From positions 104,662,786 through 104,726,785 of the forward strand of contig OX415249.1 in NCBI GenBank assembly GCA_948329865.1: DNA of 64,000 nt. Direction: 5' to 3'. Shown here in pieces: positions 46,796-57,166 of this stretch; position 1 is the stretch's first letter; each line of letters opens with the position of its first letter. The translations under genes were made by a program, and so were the position numbers. This DNA is from Linaria vulgaris. Its lineage: Eukaryota > Streptophyta > Magnoliopsida > Lamiales > Plantaginaceae. The notes beneath the pieces were generated by a model. It searched no databases. It was not told where the DNA came from and saw only the letters and a list, made by a program, of their open reading frames with translations.

Positions 46796-47456
46796 CTGAA
46801 AATTTCATAGCACCAAAAGCATAAAAAATCATTCACCAATAGTAAAATGCGGGGCAGAATATTGAGACCTTAATTTGACAAACAACAAACAAACTACAAC
46901 CTTAAATATATTTGATATTCGTTCTTGAATACGAGTGTCAAACTAGGGTTTATAACAAAAGGGGGCAATTCGAAAAATAAATCAAAATACGAAGCAGTGA
47001 ATCATGTAACGTAACCCTTGTATCCTCAAATCAGTAAGCCTAGAAATCAGCAACTGCTTAATGGATTCACAGTCGTTTATTGCTGTAACAAAGGAAAAAA
47101 AAATAGCACTCCTCACAAAACTTTCAAAAGCAGAACGTATTTGAAGCCAAGAAGAAAATATTATATGTACAATATTTGCAAACCTATATGATTCTTAGTA
47201 ATTGTTGCCCAGCTTGCTGTTCTTCCTGTTTCGAGATGTGCCTTTTTTTTTACAGATTTCACCATGTTTTGTCGTATGGAATCGAGGCGCGAAGTTAGGG
47301 ATTTCATCCCCCCAAATTTTTGGCTGATTTTCAAAGAGCGAGGCAATCTCTACATTTTGGAGGAGAATTTTGGGATTTGCTGCCATCATGGGGACAATTT
47401 AGTACTAACACCGCCTCGCATCCACCACTGTAGAGATGGGATTCCGAATCCGGGGG
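46796..47456. other. Host-like DNA, nothing firmly recognised
   Basis: Open frames exist on both strands at 47195-47456 (for example minus-strand 'MMAANPKILLQNVEIASLFE'), cut at 47457 by the chromovirus LTR. This may be the 5' region of a gene, but no family is recognised. Confidence 0.25.
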
Positions 47457-47918
47457 TGGTCGTGAGAGAGATGAAGAGGCTAGGGTTTACAAGCTTGAAG
47501 ATTGATGATGAAATGATTCTAAGTGTCAACAGGAGAAGTAGGCTTAGCTGGCAGTGATCTGAAGACGCATTTGAGTTAAGATAACCGCTAGACAAAAGTG
47601 TTGGCTGAATTAAGGGGGGTAGTCTCATAATTTCCTTTTTTCGCATTTCTGATTATTGTATTTCATTTTCCTTATTTTTATGTCATCATCATTACGTCAT
47701 CTAGCACATGCGGGGCACGTAGTCGAGTGTCAGTAGTTTGTTACATATAGTGGAGCTGAGTTCATTTGTAAGGCATGATTTTTGGATGATATGCAATTTA
47801 TCTCTCTATTCTGTTAATCTAATATTCTCTAAGATCTTCTTCTTCCCAAGCTTTCTCTTCTTCATCAATTAAAACTAAAAATACCAAAAACAATTATCAG
47901 TTAACCTCATCCATAATA
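47457..47918 (+). repeat. 5' LTR of the chromovirus
   Basis: Direct repeat of 49830-50293, including 'ggctagggtttacaagcttg', 'cggggcacgtagtcgagtgt' and 'taccaaaaacaattatcag'. The first two bases differ (TGGTCG against TGTCG). Confidence 0.9.
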
Positions 47919-47952
47919 ATTAAACCTGAAAAATACCAAAAACAATTATCAG

Positions 47953-49801
47953 GCTGTGCTCCAACTACCTTATTTTCAAAAGCCTTTTTGTGTGGAAACA
48001 TATGCATGCTACCAAGGCTTGGGGACCTGTGCTAAGTCAGGAGGGACATCCCATTGATTTTATTAGCAAAGGATTAGGTCCAAAGAATTTGGGACTCTCA
48101 GTTTATGAGGAGTTCCATGCCATTATCATGGCAGTGGAGAAATGGAGACCTTATCTCATTCAAGGCCAGTTCACTATAAAAACAGACCAACAAAGTTTGA
48201 AATATTTGTTGAATCAAAAAATAACCACCCGTCTTCAGCAAAAGTACATGAGTAAACTGCTAGGGTATGATTATAAAATTGAATACATGAAAAGAAAGGA
48301 CAATGGGGCAGCTGATACTCTGTCCAGATTAGCAGAAGAGGAGGGGAGTTGCAACAATATTAGTACTGTTGTACCACAGTGGATGGGGAAGCTATAAGAC
48401 AGTTACACTGATGATCCCAATGCTTAGAATTTCATTGCTGAACAAGTGTTGATGCCTTATAACGTGTCTTACTACTTTTACAATGATCAAGTATTGAGGT
48501 ACACAGGTAGATTGTATGTGGGGAGTAACACAAGCTTGAGGGATCAGGTGGTGAGTTTGATGCATAACAGCAGCATTGGAGGGCACTCTGGTGCATTGGG
48601 AACTTACCAAAGGGTTCAATCTACTTTTCTATGGCATGGAATGAGGCAATTTATTCAAGAATTTGTGTCTAAGTGTGGGGTATGTCAGTTATGTAAGCAT
48701 GATAATGTTAATCACCTGGGCTATTAGTTCCACTAGTCTTACCTGATGGAGCTTTGGCAACACATCTGTATGGATTTTATTGAGAAATTACCTAAGGCTG
48801 GGGAAAAGACACAATCTGGGTTATTGTTGACAGGTTCACTAAGGTTTCTCACTTCATACCTTTGTCTCACCCCTACAAGGCATCACAACAAGCTACTGTA
48901 TTCCTAGATAATGTATACAGGCTGCATGGTCTTCCTCAGAGTATCACCTCTGACAGGGACAAGATATTTGTTAGCTCATTTTGGAAGGAGTTATGGTCTA
49001 CTTTGGGAGTGAAGCAAAACTTAAGCACAACTTACCACCCCGAGACAGATGGGCAGACTGAGAGAGTCAACCAATGTCTGGAGGCATATTTAAGGTGTAT
49101 GACAGGGAGCCAGCCTAAGGAATGGACTAAATGGCTCCTTATAGCAGTTGTGGTATAACGCTACCCACCACACTACTCTGGGTACCACTCCTTTTGAGGC
49201 CTTGTATGGATATCAACCTCCTCATATTGGCATAGGCCCATACAAGGAATTCAATGTAGAGGGAGTGGAGGAGTAGGTCCTCAACAGACATCAAACTATA
49301 TCACAATTTAAGGAACATCTTAACAGAGCACAAATGAGAATGAAAGCTAATGCAGATAAGGGGAGAAGTGAAATAATATTCACAGTAAGGGAGTGGGTCT
49401 ACCTTAAGCTTAAACCTTACAGACAACACACATTAAGACAAAGCCACACATGGAAACTATGGCCTAAGTATGCTGGCCCTTTTGAAATAACAGAGAGGGT
49501 CGGAGAAATGGCGTACCGCCTGAACTTACCCACGACGGTGCGTGTGCATCCCGTGTTTCATGTTTCTGTCCTTAAGAAATGCATCGGCGCGCTATACTCC
49601 ACCATTCCCTCGATTCTAGACTTGTGCCACAACAATAACCAGAAGTTAGAACAAGAAAAAGTACTAGCTCGACGCTTTATTAAGCGCCACAATACAACAC
49701 AAATTCAATGGTTGATAAAATGGAAGGGTTTAGCGGACGAAGAGGCCACGTGGTTTGACTGGGGGGAGGTCAGACGGCGTTTTCTTGAGTTCCAAGCTTG
49801 A
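47953..49801 (+). pseudogene. Chromovirus pol: RNase H, integrase and chromodomain
   Basis: RNase H is readable at 47990-48340 ('VLSQEGHPIDFISKGLG', 'SVYEEFHAIIMAVEKW', 'FTIKTDQQSLKYLL', 'ADTLSRL'). Integrase follows at 48500-49260 with the zinc-binding region ('GGHSGALGTYQRV', 'CGVCQLCK'), 'QSITSDRDKIF' and 'TTYHPETDGQTERVN'. The C-terminal part (49334-49801) ends in a chromodomain-like block ('IQWLIKWKGLADEEATW'), which defines chromoviruses. At least four frameshifts or stops (about 47995, 48396, 48726, 49156) make it dead. Confidence 0.9.
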
Positions 49802-49829
49802 TGTCAAGCTTATCTGAAGGGGGGAGCAA

Positions 49830-50293
49830 TGTCGTGAGAGAGATGAAGAGGCTAGGGTTTACAAGCTTGAAGATTGATGATGAAAGGATTCTAAGGGTCA
49901 ACAGGAGAAGTGGGCTTAGCTGGCAGTGACCTAAAGACGCATTTGAGTTAAGATAAACGCTAGACAAAAGTGTTGGCTGAATTAAGGGATAGTCTCGTAA
50001 TTTCCTTTTTTTGCATTTCTGATTAGTGTATTTCATTTTCCTTATTTTGTGTGTCGTCATAATTACGTCATTTAGCACATACGGGGCACGTAGTCGAGTG
50101 TCAGTAGTTTGTTACATATAGTGGAGCTGAGATCATTTGTAAGGCATGCTTTTTGGATGATATTCAATTTATCTCTCTATTCTGTTAATCTAACATTCTC
50201 TAAGATCTTCTTCTTCTTCCCCAAGCTTCCTCTTCTTCATCAATTAAACCTGAAAATACCAAAAACAATTATCAGTTAATCTCATCCATAACA
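49830..50293 (+). repeat. 3' LTR of the chromovirus
   Basis: Starts TGTCGTGAGAG directly after the polypurine tract and ends CCATAACA. Confidence 0.9.
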
Positions 50294-50414
50294 TAGTGGA
50301 AGATTGAATTTGGACGTTAGGAGCGGGGCGAAGAGATTTAGGAAATAGGCCAAGTTCACTGTTGAGCCCAGGTTAACACCCTTATTGTGGGCCTAATAAG
50401 GGCAACCATACAAG

Positions 50415-50741
50415 CTCATTAGAGCATATTATATAAACTTTCCTTTCATAGAAAGTTTTTAAGTATTAGTTATATTAGTTTTATTAACAATTTTCTTATT
50501 TAGCTAATTATGACCGTCGTAAGTTTATTAGTTTGTTTATTATTTTCAACACCTGATAATCAGGATTAAGAGGAGGATTAGTCGAGCTAAGATTGTGTAA
50601 ATAGGCCACACGCTCCTCTCATAAAGCACTTGATGATTTACACAACAAATTGTACTCTGTAAACTTTTCCCCAATTTGATTTCAATGTAATCAATTTGTT
50701 TTCGTACTTTCTTCTTCAATTGTTGGTGAATTGATATTCCA
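50415..50741 (+). repeat. 5' LTR of the copia element
   Basis: Matches 56111 to about 56446. It carries a likely TATA-like 'gtgtaaatagg' (TATAAATAGG in the right LTR at about 56292). Confidence 0.85.
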
Positions 50742-50872
50742 TATGGTATCATTCGCTTAGGTTTCGTTCCGCTTCCGCTCCATTCCTCAAATCGCTTTCT
50801 TCTCTCTCGCGATTTTGTGTTCGCACTCTTCGTTTTCACTAATCTGGTGAATACTTTGTTGATCGATTGATC

Positions 50873-53800
50873 ATGACAACTCCTGCGCCAAGCAGCACTC
50901 ATGCAACCAGCACTGTGTCACAAAATCTGAGTGAAGATTCCTCATCAATATATTTTTTAGGATCGCATGATTCTACTAGATTCGCCATTGCTGGTGAGCA
51001 ATTCAATGGTATGAACTATGTGTCATGGTGTAGGAACATACTGATGGCACTTTCGGTCAAAAACAAGACTAGAATCATCGATGAATCTTTGCCAATTCCT
51101 GATGAATTCGATCCGATCAATATATTTTATTGGATCCGCACCAACAGTCTCATTTTCTCTTGGCTTGGTAACTCTATTACTAAAGAAATTAACAAGAGTC
51201 TTGTATTTTATGATGTTGCTTTAGATCCATGGAATGAGTTGAAAACTCGTTATGATCGCATTGATGGATTTCGTATTTTTCACTTGCAAAAGTCACTCTC
51301 TACTATAACACAGGGTAGTAAAACTATGATTAAATATTATAGCATGTTTAGAACTCTTTGGGATGAATATTGCAGTCAATGCCCCATCATTGCCTGTTCT
51401 TTTGGTGGTTGTACTTGTGATGTTAACATGAGAATGACAAATTTACAGCAGTATGATTGTGTGATAATCTTCTTGGTTGGTTTAAGTGATTGATACATTG
51501 CATTGAGAAGCCATATACTCTTGAGTGATCCTTTACCTACTCTTTCCAAAGTATACTCAATGTTGCTTCAAGAAGAGAATCAAAGAAACTTGTACACCAC
51601 TGTTGATAATCCTGAAGTTTTAGATATGTTTACAAGAAACAAGAACTTCACAAATGGTCAGAACAATCTACACTTCACTACTCAAAATTTTGGCTACAAT
51701 ACTCAGAATAGTGGCTTTAACAATCAAGTTGCTTGTATTAGTCAAAATGCTGGTAAACTCTCATACAAGGACATAAAGAAACTGAGATGTACTCACTGTG
51801 GATATCAAGGTCACACAGTGGACAAATGCTATCAAATTTTTGGTTATCCATGTGACTAGGATGGACCCAAGGGCAACAGAGTCAACCCTGCTCATGCTGC
51901 TAATATGGCAAATGTATCTGAATCTGCTTATATGAGCAACCACAAAGTTATTATTGAGCATTTTCTAGCCTTCCAACATGCCCAAAATCAGAAAGATAAC
52001 AACTCCGCTTATGGCCCTGAATCTGATCTCCACTATGTTGCTCATGTCGCTACTGGTAACACAGTCTCTTTCCTCAACTCTTCTGTCATTAATGCTAGTG
52101 TCATGAAACCTCTATTGCATACTAACACTTGGACCTTAGACACTGGGCTATTAATCACATGATATGTGTCTTAACTATGTTCACTAGTCCACCTCTACCT
52201 TTCGATACTGAGATACATTTGACTAATAATAGCAAGACACAAGCCACTCGTATTGGTTGTGTTGAGTTGTACACTTGCTAAAGTACTTTATGCACCTACT
52301 TTTAAACACAATTTATTGTCTATCTCTAAGCTTACTCGTTCCACTAGTATATTTGTGATTTTCTTGTCATGTATTTGTTTGTTACAGGACAGAGCCATTA
52401 ACAAGATGATTGGTTCTGCTAGCATATATCAAAACTTATATGTCCTGCATACTCCAAATAAATCTTCCAACACTTATACTCAAAGAAACTTGACTCAAAC
52501 TTCTACTCAAGCCCCATTCTGGCATAGGAGACTAGGACATATTTCTTCTGATAAACTGTCTAAAATACATAGCATATCTGCTACTGAATGTGATGTTTGT
52601 CATCTAACCAAATAGAAACGCTTATCTTTTCTTGCTAGTCAGACTGATAGCTCATGTAACTTTGAACTTTTGCATTGTGATGTATGGGGACCCTTTGCAG
52701 TCACTTCATATGATGGTTACAAAGTTTTCCTCACTGTTGTTGATGATTTCAGCAGGTGCACTTGGGTGTTCTTACTCAAGAATAAGTCAGATGTTCTGAC
52801 TCATCTTACTCAGTTTTATACCTATGTTCTTACTCGATTTTCTATCAAAATTAAATGTATAAGAACAGATAATGCGACTAAATTTTTCCTTATAAGCTTT
52901 TACAGTCATCATGGTATAGAATATCAAACAAGCTGTGTTGAAACCCCTCAACAAAATGGTATTGTTGAGAGGAAACATCAACACCTATTACAGGTAGCTA
53001 GTGCCTTAAGGTTTCAAGCTGATATCCCACTAAATCACTGGAGTAATTGTGTTGCTACTGCTGCCTTTCTCATCAATAGATGGCCATCAAAAACACTACA
53101 AAACAGGTGTCCTTATGAGGTATTGGTGGGTAAGCCTCCTGACTATTCCTTACTAAAGACTTTTCGTTGTTTGGCATATTCCCGCACTCTATCAGCTCAC
53201 AAGAAGAAGTTTGATGCAAGGGCCACAAAATGTGCCATCATAGGATATCCTAGAAGTACAAAAGGATATCTACTCCTGGATCTTGATAATCGGAAATTAA
53301 TCATCTCTATAAATGTTATATTTAATGAACATGTGTTCTATTTTATAGACAACAGTCAAAACTCTTCTCACTCACATAGACATGTGCTCCCTGTTTGCAA
53401 TGATAACTTCATTTCATTACAACATAACACTAACAATGTTCTGGAGGAAGTTCATTTGTTCCCACATGCAGATTCTGGAGACTCATTAGATGACACAAAT
53501 GTCCCCCTTAACAACAATCAATATGCTCTAAATATGTCTCCTGGTGAATCCTTCAACAACCAACCTGCAATATTGGCTCCAGTGCCTATAACACCTGTCG
53601 CTGCACAAAAATTACCACCAGCAACAAAACCCTTGTCTCAAAACTCCACAAACTCTGGTTCCCATGAACCACCAGGTAATGATTCAGGTAATTATGTTGT
53701 TCGTCCTCGCAAATCCACTAGATACACTACACCACCAGCTTATCTAGCTATGTACGACTATGCTCTCCCTAAGTCTATACACAAAGAAAATAACACTTTT

Positions 53801-56097
53801 ACTCACCAAGGAAAGCAATACCGTATAGCAAAACATATCTCCATTGATCACTTAAGCTCACCTCACAAAGCTTTCACTCCCCCCATCTCTCAAATAACTG
53901 AGCTTACTTCCTACACTCAAGCTAACAAACAAAGTGAATGGAGAATAACAATGCAGAAAGAAATAGAAGCACTAGACAAAACTCACACTTGGAAACTTAC
54001 CACCTTACCTCCTAACCACAAACTTATAGGGTGTAAGTAGGTTTATAAAGTTAAATATAAATCAGATGAATCAGCGGAGAGGTTCAAAGCTAGGCTAGTA
54101 GCCAAAGGCTACTCACCTAAGGAAGGGTTGGACTATTTTGATACCTTCTCCCTTGTGGCCAAGCTTACAACGGTTAGAACGATTCATGCTCTTGTTACGT
54201 CTCATAATTGGCATTTACATCAACTAGATGTCAATAATGCTTTCATGCATGGTGATTTAAATGAGGAGATATACATGACCCCCCCCCCCCCCTCATGGCT
54301 ATCTGCCTTCTAGATAACATAGTATGCCGTTTAAAAAAAAGTTTATATGGTCTAAAGCAGGCCTCATACAATGGTTTCACAAGCTCACAAATTGTCTTCT
54401 GAAATATGGCTTTACTCAAACAGTATCTGATTCATCTTTATTTGTAATGAAAGCCAATGATAAACTCACTATCACATGTGTCTATGTAGATGATGTAATC
54501 TTAGCAGGTGATAAAATTCATACTATTGAGGCACTGAAAGCACACTTAGACCAACATTTCACTGTTAAGGACCTCGACAAACTAAAGTACATCTAGGGGA
54601 TTGAGATTTCTATAAGCCAAGCTCGAATTACATTTTTCCAAAGAAAATATATGTCCTTGACATCCTCAAAGACACTAGATACTTGGGCTGCAAATCTAGC
54701 AGAGTTCCCATGGATCCTAAAACAAAACTCAGAGGCAAAGACTAACCAGCATTACCTGATCCCAGTGTCTATAAAAAATTAGTTGGGAAGCTGATCTATT
54801 TAACTATCACTAGGTATGATCTCAATTACAGCATTCAAAGCCTCACACAGTTCATGTGAGCACCAACTACAAACCACCTAGCAGCTGCTCACAAAGTCTT
54901 GAGATACATTAAATTAGGGATGGGTTCTTGTAGGAGAATATCGGGTATCTGGTATTTCGGATAGGGTACCTGTAAATTTGGGCAGGGCAAACCTCATACT
55001 CGATACCCGCATAAACAATGTGGTACCCGATTTCAATCGGATACCATTCAGGTTGGGTACCTCAAACTTCGGGTTTGGGGTACCCGAATTCTGCCCAATG
55101 TCCATTTTTGTCTATTGGACGATCGTGGTACCCGATACCCGATCGGCTCGGGTTCGGGTTTGGGGTACTCGAAATCCGTCCAGTGGCCAAAAATGGCTAC
55201 TGACTCCCCTGTTTCTAAAAACAAGGAATTTTCTTGAAAATCCCCTATTTTCAGTGCTAGAAACAACCTTTTTCCCCCGTTTGAGAGAGAAAGAAAAAAG
55301 AGTGTATTGTACTGTCTATCACGCGCTGGAGAAAGAAAGAAAGATGCAAAAGGAAACATAAAGAAAGAAAGAAAAAGGAAAATAAAAAGAAAATAAAAAG
55401 AAGGAAAAAGTAAACCGGGTATTCGGGTACCATAATATTTTGTGGTATTGCTACCCGAACCCGAACTCGATTCCACGTATTTGGATAGTGGTACCCGAAT
55501 TTCGGATCGGGTTCGGGCATTACCCGACCGGGTCGGATAGGGTACCCAAAATTCGGGTTTGAGAACCCACCCCTACATCAAATCATCACGTGGTAAAGGA
55601 ATCTTTTATAGTGCAAATTCTGAATATCACTTAAAAACATTATGTGACAGTGATTGGGCATATGATCCTGAGACTATAAGGAGTATCGCTAGTTATGTTG
55701 TGTACCTGGGAAACTCACTCATCTTTTAGAAAGCAAAGAAGCAACAAGCAGTCAGCAGATCAAGCACAGAAGCTGAGTACACGGCTGTTGCAACCACTAC
55801 TTGTGGAATGATTTGGTTGGTCACTGCTCACATTATCAAACAAACAAAGATTCCTCTACTCTTTAGAGACAACAAAGGTGAATTATGCATAGTAAATAAC
55901 CCAATCCACCATGAGCACACAAAACACATCCAAATATATTGCCACTTTGTAAGGGAAAAAGTTCATCCAGGCACTTTGAAGATCTGTCACATTACCAACC
56001 TTCATTAAGTGGGAGACATCCTCACTAAACCTCTTTCCTTGGGTCCTTTTAACACTATGGCATCCAAGATGGGCATTATTGACATCCACACCCCTCT
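50873..56097 (+). pseudogene. Copia gag-pol with scattered nonsense codons
   Basis: Gag (50873-51493, then the same frame to 51859) ends in a CCHC zinc knuckle ('CTHCGYQGHTVDKC'). The protease site 'WTLDTG' is at about 52131, followed by a frame change. Then come the pre-integrase finger ('FWHRRLGHISSDKLSK', 'CDVCHL'), an integrase core with D (HCDVWG), D (RTDN) and E (NGIVERKH), and copia RT ('ARLVAKGYSPKEGLDY', 'QLDVNNAFMHGDL', 'YVDDVILAGD'). RNase H ends in 'SSTEAEYTA' and 'GDILTKPL'. In-frame stops lie at about 51491, 51857, 52613, 54038, 54593, 55727 and 56005. A C-run at 54279-54291 sits after the 'EEIYMTPP' motif. Confidence 0.9.
54915..55575. mobile_element. Non-autonomous hAT MITE nested in the copia element
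   Basis: The ends are inverted: TAGGGATGGGTTCT at left and AGAACCCACCCCTA at right. The 8-bp duplication is CATTAAAT (54907-54914) and CATCAAAT (55576-55583), one mismatch apart. The copia RNase H frame runs up to one side and resumes on the other. Inside are many GGGTACCCGA-type words, a purine-rich stretch (55270-55410) and no transposase. Confidence 0.9.
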
Positions 56098-56110
56098 AGG
56101 GGGGGGGGAT

Positions 56111-56446
56111 TGTATTAGAGCATATTAAATAAACTTTCCTATTATAGAATTTTTTAAATTATTAGTTAAATTAGTTTTACTAATAGTTTCCTTATTTAGC
56201 TAATTATGACCGTTGTAAGTTTATTATTTTTATTATTATTTTCAACACCTGATAACCAGGAGTAGGAGGAGGATTAGTCGAGCTAAGATTGTATAAATAG
56301 GTCACACGCTTCTCTCATAACACACTTGATGAATTACACAACAAATTGTACTTTTTAAACTTTTCCCCAATTTGATTTCAATGCAATCAGTTTGTTTCCT
56401 TACTTTCTTCTTCAATGGTGATACAATTGTTGGTGAATTATATTTG
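56111..56446 (+). repeat. 3' LTR of the copia element
   Basis: Starts TGTATTAGAGC after a G-run. It carries a 10-bp insertion near 56415 and ends in altered sequence relative to the 5' LTR. Confidence 0.8.
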
Positions 56447-56734
56447 ATAATGCTCCTGAGGTTTAGTCTAGATTTTACATGGATCCTTCTTGACTCCTGG
56501 CAGAGCAATGCAAAAACAATATGCAGATTTGCTGGCACCAATATCTACAGCTCCAACAAGCGGCCTGATTTGCTGTTCCAGTCATGACGATAGATGTATT
56601 TGAACACCAGTCTTCCACCTCTGGAACATGTAGCAGCTGCATTGCAAATGACTTTCTCGGAAATATAGAAAGGTCCACGAGATCACATCGGCGTTTTTTC
56701 TCTACTTCACCTAAGGATTTCTCAGGGCTACTCT
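56447..56734 (-). other. Unidentified minus-strand open frame cut by CACTA-3
   Basis: About 80 codons are open on the minus strand ('EVEKKRRCDLVDLSIFPRKS', then 'LLHVPEVEDWCSNTSI') in a composition less AT-rich than its surroundings. This suggests an exon interrupted at 56735 by CACTA-3 and bounded at left by the copia LTR. No family was recognised and no splice sites are certain. Confidence 0.3.
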
Positions 56735-56985
56735 CACTACAAGAATTTCGCTCATTTCCGACGGCCTCCGACGGAATTGGCCGTCGGAAATGAGCGAAAC
56801 TCTTTTCCGACGGCACCTGACCGTTGGACTTTTCCGACAGCAGGTTCCCGTCGGAAAAGTTCCGACGGGCTTCACCCGTCGGAAAAGAGCGAAAAAAAAA
56901 TAAAATTTTTAAAAAAATTATGGCCGACGTGACGTCATTTTCGTCGGCCGTTAGCCGACGGAAATGGCCGTGGGACCGGCGCCTT
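56735..56985. repeat. CACTA-3 left terminal repeat and palindrome array
   Basis: Five to six palindromes of the TTTCCGACGG..CCGTCGGAAA type lie here, the first containing GCTCATTTCCGACGGCC and its inverse. A separate GCGCC-type palindrome (GGCGCCTTTTGAAAAAGGCG) follows at 56978-57000. Confidence 0.9.
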
Positions 56986-57051
56986 TTGAAAAAGGCGCCG
57001 GTCATGTTTAATTTAATTAAAAAAAACAAAAAAAAACAACAAAAAAAAATC

Positions 57052-57058
57052 TATAAAT
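57052..57058 (+). promoter_or_regulatory. TATA box of the CACTA-3 second gene
   Basis: TATAAAT is followed by CCCCCCC and a T/C/A-rich leader of about 80 bases before the ATG at 57167. Confidence 0.6.
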
Positions 57059-57166
57059 ACCCCCCCAAAATTTTTTATTCATCACACCAATCACTCTTCA
57101 TTCTAAATATTTAAATCCTACTTTCTTCCAATATATCTTTTTTTTCGAAAAATTGTCATTTTATAA

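Larger units (their letters stand above)
47457..50293 (+). mobile_element. Internally deleted Ty3/gypsy chromovirus
   Basis: LTRs are at 47457-47918 and 49830-50293 (about 463 bp, TGTCGTGAGAG to CCATAACA). A GAAGGGGGGAG polypurine tract precedes the right LTR. The left LTR is followed almost directly by RNase H: gag, protease, RT and the primer site are missing. The LTR tail is duplicated at 47919-47952, next to the deletion point. No clear target duplication was found. Confidence 0.85.
50415..56446 (+). mobile_element. Ty1/copia element, near full length, with a nested hAT MITE
   Basis: LTRs are at 50415-50741 and 56111 to about 56446 ('attagagcatatta', 'gaggattagtcgagctaagattgt', 'cacaacaaattgtact'). 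TGGTATCATTCGC, a mutated initiator-methionine tRNA primer site, follows the left LTR at 50744. A G-rich polypurine tract (56099-56109) precedes the right LTR. All copia domains are present in order but with stops. A 661-bp hAT MITE splits the RNase H region. The TG at the left LTR start is mutated, and no target duplication was seen. Confidence 0.9.
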
